DNA of 64,000 nucleotides from Clostridium scatologenes (GCF_000968375.1 NZ_CP009933.1:4836001-4900000), one strand, 5' to 3'. Counted from the stretch's first letter, positions 24,516-33,369 are shown. The notes: generated by a model from the letters alone, not told the origin. Program-made: numbers and translations.

Positions 24516-26519
24516 ATGAATACTATACGTAAAAAAATGTTAACTGCATTTGGACTGTCAATAACCATAATATTTATTTTCATAGGAGGTATTATATTTC
24601 TTAATGTAAATAATATAGTTTTGGATATGACTAAGAGTATGAGTGAAGAAATTGTTAAAGCAAGGGCATATGAGGTTAGCAAGCTAATGAATGGATATTT
24701 GAATGAACTAAATTCTATATCCAAGGAAGATGTTTATGTTAATGGGGATTTGCAAGTCATAAAGGAACATTTGGATACAATGGAAAATAAGATTAATAAA
24801 GACTTTGAATCCATAAATTTTACTGATACAAGAGGTAATTACTACACTACTAAAAAAGCTTCAGGAAATATATTAGATAGAGATTATTATCAAGCTATAA
24901 TAAAACAAGATAAAGCATATTTTATTAGCAAGCCTGTAGTTGCTAAAGCTACAGGGAGTAACATTTTTATAATTGCACATGAAGTAAGAAATAAAAATAA
25001 TGAAAAAATTGGACTTGTGGCAGCTACTATTAAATTAGACACACTATCTGCAATTATTAGTGACGTAAAGATAGGAAACAGCGGCTATGCTGTTATGATT
25101 GATGGTGATGGAATGTTTCTGTCACATCCTGATAAAGATATTCCAATGAAACTAAATATATTGAAATCTTCTCAAATAGGATATAAAGGTTTGGATGATG
25201 CTGGAAAGAAAATGATTAAAGGTAGCAATGGTATACAGAAAATTATCAAGCCTAATGGCATTACTGAGATGCTTATTTTTAATGCTATTCCAAACACACC
25301 TCAATGGTCTATAGGTGTCTCTATATCAGAGAAGGAGCTATATAGTAAAGTGAATAATTTACTAATTTCAATAGTGGTGATTATGGTTATTGCCTTGTTG
25401 ATGTTATACATAATGATATTTAAAATATCAGGATTTATAACCAAACCTCTAGTCATGACAGCTAAGCATTTAGATGTAATTTCACAAGCAGATTTCACTG
25501 AAAACATATCAAATAGCTTACTTGACAGAAAAGATGAGGTAGGTAGGATTGCAAAATCTACTGATTTAATGCAAAAGTCTATAAGAACTGTGATTCAAAA
25601 TGTAGTTGATCAAACTCAAAGTATAGGAAAATATGCAGCTAATTCAACTAATAGCATTAATGAGCTGAATAAATATATTAGAGAAGTATCATCTACAACT
25701 GAGGAAATGTCTGCAGCAATGCAGCAGACTGCAGCTTCAACGGAGGAATTAAATGCAACTTCAAATGAAATTGAAATCACAGTGGATAATATTGCAGAAA
25801 GATCTAAAAAAGGAGCTGAAGCTTCAGAAAAAATAAGAAAAAGAGCAGAAAATTTAAAAACAAGCGCCATTAATTCTAAGAAGATTGCAGATGAACTTCG
25901 TTGTAATGTTGATATTGAATTGAGGAAGGCTATAAAACAATCAAAATCAATTGAAAAAATAAGCCTGCTAACAAATGCTATTTTAGAAATAACAGCTAAA
26001 ACAAATCTTTTAGCTCTAAATGCAGCTATAGAGGCTGCAAGGGCTGGAGAGACAGGAAAAGGTTTTGCTGTTGTTGCAAATGAAGTTAATGTTCTTGCAG
26101 AAGATTCAAAGGTTGCTATTAATGAAATTCAAAAGGTAGTAAGTGAAGTGATCTCATCTGTCGAAAATTTAATAATCAACTCGGAAAAAATGCTAGAGTT
26201 TATGGATGTAACTGTAATAAAAGATTACAAATCTATGGTTGATATTGGAGAACAGTACTATAAGGATGCTGAATTTATCGAAGATTTAGTAGGAAAGTTT
26301 AGCGCTGCGGAACAGGAGTTAAACACTTCTATAAAAAACACCATCAAGCTAATAAATGATATATCAATTTTAAATATTGAATCAGCTGAAGGTTCTCAAA
26401 GTATTGCTGAAAGAGCTTCTTTTGTTTTAAAGAAAGCTGAAAGTGTTAATAAAATTACAATTAATACTAAGGAAAGTTCAGAAAAACTAAAAAATATTGT
26501 TGAGAAGTTCAGAATATAA
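24516..26519 (+). CDS. Methyl-accepting chemotaxis protein (Cache-type chemoreceptor)
   Basis: 667 residues: a membrane helix at about 10-32, a large extracellular Cache-type region (33-280; DRDYYQAI and KIGNSGYAVMIDGDG signatures), a second membrane helix (~285-305), HAMP (~306-360) and a long cytoplasmic coiled coil. The receptor tip is TNLLALNAAIEAARAGETGKGFAVV with VANEVNVLAEDS. It signals to CheA/CheW. Its sigma-54 promoter and position between the activator and the carboxylate transporter suggest that it senses the compound taken up by this cluster. Confidence 0.93.
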   Translation: MNTIRKKMLTAFGLSITIIFIFIGGIIFLNVNNIVLDMTKSMSEEIVKARAYEVSKLMNGYLNELNSISKEDVYVNGDLQVIKEHLDTMENKINKDFESINFTDTRGNYYTTKKASGNILDRDYYQAIIKQDKAYFISKPVVAKATGSNIFIIAHEVRNKNNEKIGLVAATIKLDTLSAIISDVKIGNSGYAVMIDGDGMFLSHPDKDIPMKLNILKSSQIGYKGLDDAGKKMIKGSNGIQKIIKPNGITEMLIFNAIPNTPQWSIGVSISEKELYSKVNNLLISIVVIMVIALLMLYIMIFKISGFITKPLVMTAKHLDVISQADFTENISNSLLDRKDEVGRIAKSTDLMQKSIRTVIQNVVDQTQSIGKYAANSTNSINELNKYIREVSSTTEEMSAAMQQTAASTEELNATSNEIEITVDNIAERSKKGAEASEKIRKRAENLKTSAINSKKIADELRCNVDIELRKAIKQSKSIEKISLLTNAILEITAKTNLLALNAAIEAARAGETGKGFAVVANEVNVLAEDSKVAINEIQKVVSEVISSVENLIINSEKMLEFMDVTVIKDYKSMVDIGEQYYKDAEFIEDLVGKFSAAEQELNTSIKNTIKLINDISILNIESAEGSQSIAERASFVLKKAESVNKITINTKESSEKLKNIVEKFRI

Positions 26520-26563
26520 AACGTAATAAAATTATAGAAATATTTAATTTATACAATAAACTA

Positions 26564-26608
26564 AAATAAACTCTGTACTCTTTAAAAGTATGGAGTTTAT
26601 TTTAATTT
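26564..26608 (+). terminator. Terminator after the chemoreceptor
   Basis: AAATAAACTCTGTACT and AGTATGGAGTTTATTT form the stem, followed by TTAATTTT. Confidence 0.75.
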
Positions 26609-26676
26609 TGAAGAAAGTTTATGTGTTGAAAATGGAATTAATTAGATATTGCACTGAGTATTTAATGATTAAAAAC

Positions 26677-26692
26677 TTCTAAAATATTAGAA
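26677..26692. promoter_or_regulatory. Putative activator-binding palindrome (UAS) 1 upstream of the transporter
   Basis: TTCTAA-AATA-TTAGAA, 361 bp above the -24 box of the sigma-54 promoter at 27053 (distance to the left end). One of six related 16-bp sites in the regulon. Confidence 0.65.
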
Positions 26693-26707
26693 ATAGTATT
26701 TTTTTGT

Positions 26708-26723
26708 TTCTAGTATTTTAGAA
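26708..26723. promoter_or_regulatory. Putative UAS 2 upstream of the transporter
   Basis: TTCTAG-TATT-TTAGAA, centred 31 bp (about three helical turns) downstream of UAS 1, so both may lie on one DNA face. Confidence 0.65.
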
Positions 26724-26854
26724 TAAAATACAGTTATCATATTGAGCTTGGAAAATTTACTTGAAAATGTTAACCTATACAATGTTAATGTATTAACATT
26801 GTAAGAACATATTAGAAGTATAATATCTGCTTTTTTAAAATATTGAGGAATTTT

Positions 26855-26870
26855 TTCTAAAAAATTAGAA
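26855..26870. promoter_or_regulatory. Putative UAS 3 upstream of the transporter
   Basis: TTCTAA-AAAA-TTAGAA, 183 bp above the -24 box. The 26609-27052 stretch otherwise contains no gene; it is AT-rich regulatory DNA. Confidence 0.6.
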
Positions 26871-27052
26871 AAACATCGTAATTTCATTTGAGTTATATTT
26901 AAGGTATAGGATAATATAAAAGAAAAATATTATTTAGTAATATGATTATTTTTTGAAGGGGATATGAGTCAATGATATCAATGAGATAAAAGCAATAATG
27001 AGTGATTTTCATATATTTAAAAATTGTACTTATGTGTAGAAATAATTTGCTT

Positions 27053-27068
27053 TGGTACAGTTATTGCT
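27053..27068 (+). promoter_or_regulatory. Sigma-54 promoter of the transporter gene
   Basis: TGGTACAGTTATTGCT has GG/GC at the correct spacing and the TTGC -12 element. It lies 41 nt before the transporter ATG, which rules out the earlier TTG codon at 27052 as the start. Confidence 0.8.
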
Positions 27069-27108
27069 AATTAATAAAGTGAAAATAAAATATAAAGGAG
27101 GTTTATTA

Positions 27109-28407
27109 ATGTTAGCTATACTTGGTTTTATAACTATAGTTATTCTACTAGCACTAATAATGACAAACAAGGCAACGCCTGTAACAGCACTTATAGCTGT
27201 ACCAACAGTGGCCGCACTAATAGGTGGATTCGGAAGGCATACTGGAGATTTTATAATCAAAGGTATTATAGCCATAGCACCTACAGGAACTATGTTTATT
27301 TTTGCCACTCTATTCTTTGGAGTTTTAACTGATGCAGGTACATTTGATCCAATTATTAGAAAAATATTTAAATTAGTTGGAAGAGATCCAGTAAAAATTG
27401 TTTTAGGAACTGCTATTTTATCTATGTGTGTGCACTTAGATGGTAATGGAGCAGTAACTTTCTTGGTAGTTATACCAGCAATGTTACCACTATTTGATGC
27501 AGTTGGAATGAAAAGGACTACTTTAGCAACAGTGGTAGCATTATCTGCAGGTCTTGTTAATATGGAGCCATGGGGGGGAGTTCCTCTAAGAGCCATATCT
27601 GCTTTGAAAACATCTTCTACAGAATTATTTAACCCATTGCTTATACCAATACTTGTGGGAGCTATATTTATATTATTTATAGATTATAGACTTGCTAAAA
27701 AAGAAGTAGCAAGAATTGGAAAAGAAAACCTTTTAAACATTAATATTGAAGAATTAGCAGTTGATGAAGAAAAACAAAAACTCTTTAGACCAAAATTATT
27801 TTGGTTTAATATTTTAACTATAATAGTTGCTATTGCAATATTAATAAAAGGAATGTTTACTCCTACAGCTGTATTCATGGTTGCATTTACTATTACTTTA
27901 ATTGTTAACTATCCAAATGTAAAAGAGCAGAGAGCAAGAATGGATGCTCATGCAAAGGAAGCTCTTTTAATGTCTAGTATATTGTTTGCAGCAGGTGCAT
28001 TTGTAGGAATTATGCAATATTCTGGAATGATTAAATCAATGGCTACAGTATTGATATCCATAATACCTCATTCACTTGGAAAACATCTTGCAGTTATTGT
28101 AGGTGTAATAGGAATGCCAGCTAGTTTAATATTTGATCCAGATTCATTCTATTTTGGAGTACTTCCAGTACTTGCAGAAACAGCAAAAGGTTTTGGAGTT
28201 CCTCCAATAGAAATTGGTAGAGCAGCATTACTTGGACAAATGACAACAGGATTTCCAGTTAGTCCCCTTACAGGATCAACTTTCCTATTAATAGGACTTT
28301 CAGGAGTAGAACTTGGAGAACATCAAAAAAAGACAATACCATATGCTTTTGCAGTAACAATTGTAATGCTAATAACTGCAGTTGTTATAGGAGTAATCAA
28401 ATTCTAA
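27109..28407 (+). CDS. CitMHS-family carboxylate transporter
   Basis: 432 residues of a multi-helix secondary transporter starting MLAILGFITIVILLALIMTN and containing CVHLDGNGAVTFLVVIPAM, a CitMHS-type hairpin region (citrate-metal/proton symporters of the ion transporter superfamily). A cytoplasmic charged loop lies at about 190-240. The ATG at 27109 has an AAAGGAGG site. The sigma-54 promoter and upstream palindromes tie it to the neighbouring catabolic genes. The substrate is probably an organic acid, but citrate itself is not supported by the CoA-transferase/thiolase pathway downstream. Confidence 0.85.
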   Translation: MLAILGFITIVILLALIMTNKATPVTALIAVPTVAALIGGFGRHTGDFIIKGIIAIAPTGTMFIFATLFFGVLTDAGTFDPIIRKIFKLVGRDPVKIVLGTAILSMCVHLDGNGAVTFLVVIPAMLPLFDAVGMKRTTLATVVALSAGLVNMEPWGGVPLRAISALKTSSTELFNPLLIPILVGAIFILFIDYRLAKKEVARIGKENLLNINIEELAVDEEKQKLFRPKLFWFNILTIIVAIAILIKGMFTPTAVFMVAFTITLIVNYPNVKEQRARMDAHAKEALLMSSILFAAGAFVGIMQYSGMIKSMATVLISIIPHSLGKHLAVIVGVIGMPASLIFDPDSFYFGVLPVLAETAKGFGVPPIEIGRAALLGQMTTGFPVSPLTGSTFLLIGLSGVELGEHQKKTIPYAFAVTIVMLITAVVIGVIKF

Positions 28408-28521
28408 ATATACTATAGAAATATTGTAGAAGAATTAGGAACAAGAAAGTTTTTATAATTTGAATTTTATTAAACTATATTATGATAGAAAAAGTAATAA
28501 TACATTAATAAGTAAAAATAT

Positions 28522-28537
28522 ATCTAGTATTTTAGAA
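28522..28537. promoter_or_regulatory. Putative UAS 4 upstream of the atuA-like gene
   Basis: ATCTAG-TATT-TTAGAA, one mismatch from UAS 2; 219 bp above the -24 box at 28741. Confidence 0.55.
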
Positions 28538-28551
28538 ATTATTAGATACTA

Positions 28552-28567
28552 TTCTAAGATTTTAGAA
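28552..28567. promoter_or_regulatory. Putative UAS 5 upstream of the atuA-like gene
   Basis: TTCTAA-GATT-TTAGAA, 30 bp downstream of UAS 4, repeating the ~31-bp spacing of UAS 1 and 2. Confidence 0.65.
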
Positions 28568-28621
28568 AGTTAGGCATTATAGTAAAGTTATAGGTTCTAT
28601 CCTAAAAATTTAAAATTTGAT

Positions 28622-28637
28622 TTCTAAAATTTTAAAA
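28622..28637. promoter_or_regulatory. Putative degenerate UAS 6 upstream of the atuA-like gene
   Basis: TTCTAA-AATT-TTAAAA, one change from the palindrome. The 28408-28807 gap contains these sites and the promoter, and no gene. Confidence 0.4.
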
Positions 28638-28740
28638 ATTAAAGTTTATTATAAATACCGATAATAATTTATTGCCTAACTATGCTATAGAAATGTTCTT
28701 ATTTAGGGTAGAAGATATTAATTTGAAAGTGTTTAAACTT

Positions 28741-28756
28741 TGGCATAATAATTGCT
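28741..28756 (+). promoter_or_regulatory. Sigma-54 promoter of the atuA-CoA-transferase-thiolase genes
   Basis: TGGCATAATAATTGCT matches the TGGCA-N6-TTGC core exactly at -24/-12. It is 52 nt before the GTG start. Confidence 0.85.
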
Positions 28757-28807
28757 TGTTATATATGTATACGTGGAAAATTATTAATATTTAAGGAGGA
28801 CATTAAA

Positions 28808-30163
28808 GTGAAAAAAATAAGAATTGGTTCAGGTGCTGGATATGCTGGAGACAGAATAGAACCAGCTGTAGAACTTATGAAAAAAGGAAATCTTGATTAT
28901 ATTATATTTGAATGTCTAGCAGAAAGAACAATAGCAATAGGACAAGAAAAAAAATTAAAGGATCCAAGTAAAGGATATAATGAATTACTTGAATATAGAA
29001 TGAAACATGTGGTGCCACTATGTAAAGAAAATAAAATAAAGGTAATAACAAATATGGGATCTGCTAATCCTGTAGCAGCAGCTAAGATAGTAAAAGAAAT
29101 TGCAGAAAAGCAAGGAATTAAAGGATTAAAGATTGCGGCAGTTATAGGGGATGATATCTTCAATAATATAGATAAATATATAGACTATAAAATACTTGAA
29201 ACAGGTAAAAAGTTAGAATCAATAAAGCATCAAATAGTTTCTGCTAATGCATACATTGGAACACAAGGAATAATAGAAGCTTTGAAAGGTGGAGCTGATA
29301 TTGTAATAACTGGTAGAGTTGCAGATCCTTCACTTACTTTAGCACCATTAATGTTTGAATTTGGATGGAGCACTGAAAACTATGAATTTCTAGGAAAAGG
29401 AACTTTAGCTGGACATTTACTAGAATGTGCTGGACAAGTAACAGGAGGATATTTTGCAGATCCAGGATTTAAAGATGTGCCTGAATTATGGAATTTAGGA
29501 TTTCCTATCGCAGAGATATCAGAAGATGGAGAAATAATCATTACAAAGCTTAAAGATGCAGGTGGAATGGTTACTGAGGATACTTGTAAGGAACAGATAA
29601 TATATGAAATACATGATCCAGAAAATTATCTTACACCAGATGTTATAGCAGATTTTTCAAAGGTAACTGTTACACAAGTGGGAAAAGATAAAGTTCTAAT
29701 GAAAGGTGCAAATGGAAAAGAAAAGACTGGATTATTTAAAACTAGTGTAGGTTATAAAGACTGTTATATTGGAGAAGGTGAAATGAGTTATGGCGGCTCA
29801 GGAGCCTATGCAAGAGCAAAACTTGCTGGTGAAATTATTAAAAAGAGATTAGCTTATATAAAAGCACCAATTAAAGAGTTAAGAATAGATCTTATTGGAG
29901 TGAATTCACTTTATAAAGATTCTTTAAGTGATGTCTTAAATAATGGAAATAAAGATCTAGGAGAAGTAAGACTACGAGTTGCTGCTAGAACATTAACAAA
30001 AGAAGATGCTGAAATAATAGGAAATGAAGTAGAAGCACTTTATACAAATGGTCCAGCAGGCGGTGGTGGAGCAAGAAAAGGTGTTAAAGAGATAGTATCA
30101 GTAGCTTCTATATTTGTACCAAGTGAAGATATAAATATAAAAGTAACTTATGAGGAGGTATAA
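28808..30163 (+). CDS. AtuA-like (DUF1446) protein, large subunit
   Basis: 451 residues of the acyclic terpene utilisation AtuA family. Conserved features include IRIGSGAGYAGDRIEPA at the start, DIVITGRVADPSLTLAPLMFEFGW near 165-190, and the Gly-rich GGSGAYARAKLAGE and NGPAGGGGARKG segments. In Pseudomonas the homologue is needed for citronellol degradation, but its reaction is unknown. Here it is followed 3 nt later by a separate 99-residue protein matching the C-terminal part of longer AtuA proteins. Linked to a CoA-transferase and thiolase, it presumably acts on a branched or oxo-/hydroxy-acid intermediate. GTG start with AAGGAGG. Confidence 0.8.
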   Translation: MKKIRIGSGAGYAGDRIEPAVELMKKGNLDYIIFECLAERTIAIGQEKKLKDPSKGYNELLEYRMKHVVPLCKENKIKVITNMGSANPVAAAKIVKEIAEKQGIKGLKIAAVIGDDIFNNIDKYIDYKILETGKKLESIKHQIVSANAYIGTQGIIEALKGGADIVITGRVADPSLTLAPLMFEFGWSTENYEFLGKGTLAGHLLECAGQVTGGYFADPGFKDVPELWNLGFPIAEISEDGEIIITKLKDAGGMVTEDTCKEQIIYEIHDPENYLTPDVIADFSKVTVTQVGKDKVLMKGANGKEKTGLFKTSVGYKDCYIGEGEMSYGGSGAYARAKLAGEIIKKRLAYIKAPIKELRIDLIGVNSLYKDSLSDVLNNGNKDLGEVRLRVAARTLTKEDAEIIGNEVEALYTNGPAGGGGARKGVKEIVSVASIFVPSEDINIKVTYEEV

Positions 30164-30166
30164 AAA

Positions 30167-30466
30167 ATGAAATTAAGAGAGATTGCACATTCAAGAACTG
30201 GTGATAAAGGAAATATTTCAAATATATCACTTATAGCTTATAAGGCAGAAGATTATGAAGTAATTAAAAATAAAGTAACTACAAATAAAGTTAAAGAATG
30301 GTTCAAAGATATTGTACATGGAGAAGTATTAAGATATGAACTACCTAATATTGGTGCTCTAAATTTTGTTATGTATGATGCATTAGGTGGAGGAGTAACA
30401 AGATCATTATCTTTAGATATGCATGGAAAGAGTCTAAGTTCTATATTGCTTGATATGGATATATAA
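30167..30466 (+). CDS. AtuA C-terminal-domain-like small subunit
   Basis: 99 residues beginning LREIAHSRTGDKGNISNISLIAY and ending with a DALGGGVTRSLSLDMHGKSL segment, the pattern of the C-terminal AtuA ferredoxin-fold-like domain. Its ribosome site (GAGGAGG) lies inside the end of the large-subunit gene, so the two are translated together and probably form a complex. Confidence 0.75.
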   Translation: MKLREIAHSRTGDKGNISNISLIAYKAEDYEVIKNKVTTNKVKEWFKDIVHGEVLRYELPNIGALNFVMYDALGGGVTRSLSLDMHGKSLSSILLDMDI

Positions 30467-30483
30467 TATTAGCTTTAAGAAGG

Positions 30484-30528
30484 AATGCTCATATTAATAA
30501 ATCAAATCATTTTGAGCATTAGCTTTTT
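30484..30528 (+). terminator. Weak intrinsic terminator after the atuA-like pair
   Basis: AATGCTCA and TGAGCATT pair across a 21-nt loop, followed by AGCTTTTT. It may be only partial, since the CoA-transferase genes downstream have no obvious promoter of their own. Confidence 0.5.
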
Positions 30529-30576
30529 ACAAGACCAATTTAAGTTTAAAACTTTTTAAATTTAAATTGGTCTTGT
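30529..30576 (+). other. Long hairpin just upstream of the CoA-transferase gene
   Basis: ACAAGACCAATTTAA pairs with TTAAATTGGTCTTGT. No T-run follows, and the AAGGAG of the next gene begins 14 nt later. It may protect the downstream mRNA or set the ratio between the two halves of the operon. Confidence 0.55.
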
Positions 30577-30604
30577 AGCTAAATAATTTAAGGAGAATGA
30601 TAAT

Positions 30605-31261
30605 ATGACTAATAAACTAATAAGTATTGATAAAATAATGGAACATATAAAAGATGGAATGACCATTATGATAGGTGGCTTTATGGGAGTAGGAACTCCA
30701 GAAATTATTATTGATGCAATGGTTGAAAAAGGAGTAAAAGATTTAACTATAATAGCAAATGATACAGGATTTCCAGATAAAGGTGTTGGAAAACTAATTG
30801 TAAATAAGCAAGCTAAAAAAGTTATTGCATCTCATATTGGTTTAAATCGAGAAACTGGCAAACAAATGAATGAAAAAGAATTAATAGTAGAGTTAGTACC
30901 ACAAGGTACTCTTGCAGAACAGATAAGATGCGGCGGTGCAGGAATAGGTGGCTTTTTAACAGCTACTGGTGTAGGGACAATTGTGGAAGAGGGAAAAGAA
31001 AAAATTAAAGTAGGAGATCAGGAATATCTTTTAGAATTACCATTAAGAGCAGATATAGCCATAGTTGGTGGTTCTGTAGTAGATAAGCAAGGAAATACTT
31101 TTTATAATGGATCAACAAGAAACTTTAATCCATTAATTGCGACTGCAGCAGATATGGTTATAGTAGGTGCAGAAAAGATTGTAGAAGTTGGAGAAGTTGA
31201 TCCAAATCATGTAATGACACCAGGTATATTTGTGGACTATATAGTTGGGGGTGAAAATTAA
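30605..31261 (+). CDS. atoD: Acetate/butyrate-acetoacetate-type CoA-transferase, alpha subunit
   Basis: 218 residues of family I CoA-transferase: IKDGMTIMIGGFMGVGTPE, QGTLAEQIRCGGAGIGGFLTATG, and a late PNHVMTPGIFVDYIV segment. It pairs with the following gene; the heteromer moves CoA between acetyl-CoA or butyryl-CoA and an acid such as acetoacetate. Here it should activate the acid processed by the AtuA-like proteins or taken up directly. Confidence 0.93.
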   Translation: MTNKLISIDKIMEHIKDGMTIMIGGFMGVGTPEIIIDAMVEKGVKDLTIIANDTGFPDKGVGKLIVNKQAKKVIASHIGLNRETGKQMNEKELIVELVPQGTLAEQIRCGGAGIGGFLTATGVGTIVEEGKEKIKVGDQEYLLELPLRADIAIVGGSVVDKQGNTFYNGSTRNFNPLIATAADMVIVGAEKIVEVGEVDPNHVMTPGIFVDYIVGGEN

Positions 31262-31920
31262 TGGATAGCAAAATAGCTAAGCAAATTATTGCTAAAAGAA
31301 TAGCAAAGGAACTGAAAGATGGAGATGTAGTTAACTTAGGTATAGGTCTTCCTACAATGGTTGCTAACTACATACCAGAAGATATTGATGTAGTATTACA
31401 ATCAGAAAATGGTTTTGTAGGTTTAGGGTCAGTACCTGAAGATGGAAAAGAAGATAAGGATATTGTAAATGCTGGAGGACAGCCTGTTACTGTAAAAAAA
31501 GGAGCAGCATTTTTTGATAGTGTTACATCTTTTGGAATTATTAGAGGTGGACATGTAGATGCTACTGTTTTAGGCGCTTTAGAGGTAGATCAAAAAGGTA
31601 ATTTAGCAAACTTTATGGTTCCAGGAAAGATGGTTCCAGGTATGGGTGGAGCCATGGATTTAGTTAGTGGGGCTAAAAAAGTAATTATTGCCATGATGCA
31701 TACAGCTAAAGGTGATCCTAAAATATTAAAACAATGTAAATTGCCGCTTACAGCTGCTGGAAAAGTTAGCCTTATTGTTACAGAAATGGGTGTTATGGAA
31801 GTAACAAAAGATGGTCTTGTACTCAAAGAAATTAATGAGGGAGTAACTGTTGAAGATATATTAGCAGCTACTGAGGCAGATTTAGTAGTTGATGAAAACT
31901 TAAAGGTTATGGAGGCATAG
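31261..31920 (+). CDS. atoA: Acetate/butyrate-acetoacetate-type CoA-transferase, beta subunit
   Basis: 219 residues with the catalytic glutamate in LQSENGFVG (near residue 51), LGIGLPTMVANYI, and GQPVTVKKGAAFFDS. Its ATG overlaps the alpha-subunit stop (TAATG), so equal synthesis is likely. It is followed by the thiolase gene, as in ato operons for short-chain 3-oxo acids. Confidence 0.94.
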   Translation: MDSKIAKQIIAKRIAKELKDGDVVNLGIGLPTMVANYIPEDIDVVLQSENGFVGLGSVPEDGKEDKDIVNAGGQPVTVKKGAAFFDSVTSFGIIRGGHVDATVLGALEVDQKGNLANFMVPGKMVPGMGGAMDLVSGAKKVIIAMMHTAKGDPKILKQCKLPLTAAGKVSLIVTEMGVMEVTKDGLVLKEINEGVTVEDILAATEADLVVDENLKVMEA

Positions 31921-32009
31921 AATTGTAACCAAGAATTTTATATATAGCAAAATTGAATAACTTATTGTAAAAAATAAACATAAATAGAATTATTTTCAGG
32001 AGGATAATG

Positions 32010-33188
32010 ATGAAAGAAGTAGTTATTGTAAGTGCTGTTAGAACTGCAGTTGGTAAATTTGGTGGAGCTTTAAAGGATGTTCCAGCAGCAGAATTAGGAG
32101 CTATAGTTATTAAAGAGGCACTTAATAGAGCAAACGTTAAATCAGAAATGGTTGATGAAGTTATAATGGGTAATGTTATACAAGCTGGATTAGGACAAAA
32201 TGTAACTAGACAATCTATAATTAAAGCTGGGTTACCTGAAGAAATTCCGGGATTCACTATAAATAAAGTTTGTGGTTCAGGTTTAAGAGCAATTAGTTTG
32301 GCGGCTCAAATGATAAAAGCAGGAGATGCAGATGTTGTAATAGCAGGTGGAATGGAAAACATGTCAGCAGCACCATATGTGCTTCCAACTACAAGATGGG
32401 GACAAAGGATGGGCAACGGAACTATTGTAGATACAATGGTAAATGATGCACTTACAGATGCATTTCAAGGATATCATATGGGAATGACTGCAGAAAATAT
32501 AGCTGAAAGATGGAACTTAACAAGAGAAATGCAGGATGAATTTTCAGCATCATCTCAGCAAAAAGCAGAAATAGCTATAAAAGAAGGAAAATTCAAAGAT
32601 GAAATAGTTCCTGTGGTTATTAAAACTAGAAAAGGTGAAGTAGTATTTGATACAGATGAGTTCCCTAGATTTGGAACAACTGCAGAATCTTTAGCTAAAT
32701 TAAAGCCAGCTTTTAAGAAAGATGGAACTGTTACAGCTGGAAATGCTTCAGGAATAAATGATGGAGCAGCAGCTATGGTTGTTATGAGTGCTGAAAAGGC
32801 AGAAATGCTTGGATTAAAACCAATAGTTAAAATAACTTCTTATGGATCAAAGGGACTAGATCCATCTATAATGGGTTATGGCCCTTTCCATGCAACAAAA
32901 GCGGCTTTAGAAAAAGCAAATTTAACAATAGAAGATATTGATTTAATAGAAGCAAATGAAGCATTTGCAGCACAAAGTTTGGCAGTAGCAAAAGACTTAA
33001 ATTTTGATATGAGTAAGGTTAATGTAAATGGAGGAGCTATTGCGATTGGACATCCTGTTGGATGTTCTGGAGCAAGAATACTTACTACATTATTATATGA
33101 AATGCAAAGAAGAGATGTTAAGAGAGGTTTAGCAACTCTTTGTATAGGTGGTGGAATGGGCACTGCTATAATAGTTGAAAAATATTAA
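32010..33188 (+). CDS. atoB: Acetyl-CoA C-acetyltransferase (thiolase)
   Basis: 392 residues with all thiolase active-site blocks: NKVCGSGLRAI (nucleophilic Cys near 88), GGAIAIGHPVGCSGARI (His near 348) and CIGGGMGTA (Cys near 378). In this cluster it would split acetoacetyl-CoA (or a homologue) to acetyl-CoA. Two ATGs lie in tandem; 32010 is better spaced (6 nt) from AGGAGG than 32007. A terminator follows. Confidence 0.95.
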   Translation: MKEVVIVSAVRTAVGKFGGALKDVPAAELGAIVIKEALNRANVKSEMVDEVIMGNVIQAGLGQNVTRQSIIKAGLPEEIPGFTINKVCGSGLRAISLAAQMIKAGDADVVIAGGMENMSAAPYVLPTTRWGQRMGNGTIVDTMVNDALTDAFQGYHMGMTAENIAERWNLTREMQDEFSASSQQKAEIAIKEGKFKDEIVPVVIKTRKGEVVFDTDEFPRFGTTAESLAKLKPAFKKDGTVTAGNASGINDGAAAMVVMSAEKAEMLGLKPIVKITSYGSKGLDPSIMGYGPFHATKAALEKANLTIEDIDLIEANEAFAAQSLAVAKDLNFDMSKVNVNGGAIAIGHPVGCSGARILTTLLYEMQRRDVKRGLATLCIGGGMGTAIIVEKY

Positions 33189-33237
33189 AATTTAATAGGT
33201 AATAGGCTGTGGACTTATTTAAGCTGTGGACCTAATT

Positions 33238-33292
33238 AAAACTGCTGGATTAGCAATTTTTAAATTGATAATCCAGCAGTTTTATATTTTTT
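33238..33292 (+). terminator. Terminator of the thiolase operon
   Basis: AAAACTGCTGGATTA and TAATCCAGCAGTTTT form a long stem followed by ATATTTTTT. Confidence 0.85.
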
Positions 33293-33369
33293 ACTGAAAT
33301 TCATAATTTATAACTTCATGGGGATAATAAGCATTGCACCAATTCTTTTTAGACGAAAGGATGATTTTT

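Noticed and set aside
27052..27108. TTG at 27052 as start of the CitMHS gene
   Set aside because: That codon lies inside the sigma-54 promoter; the ATG at 27109 has a perfect AAAGGAGG site.
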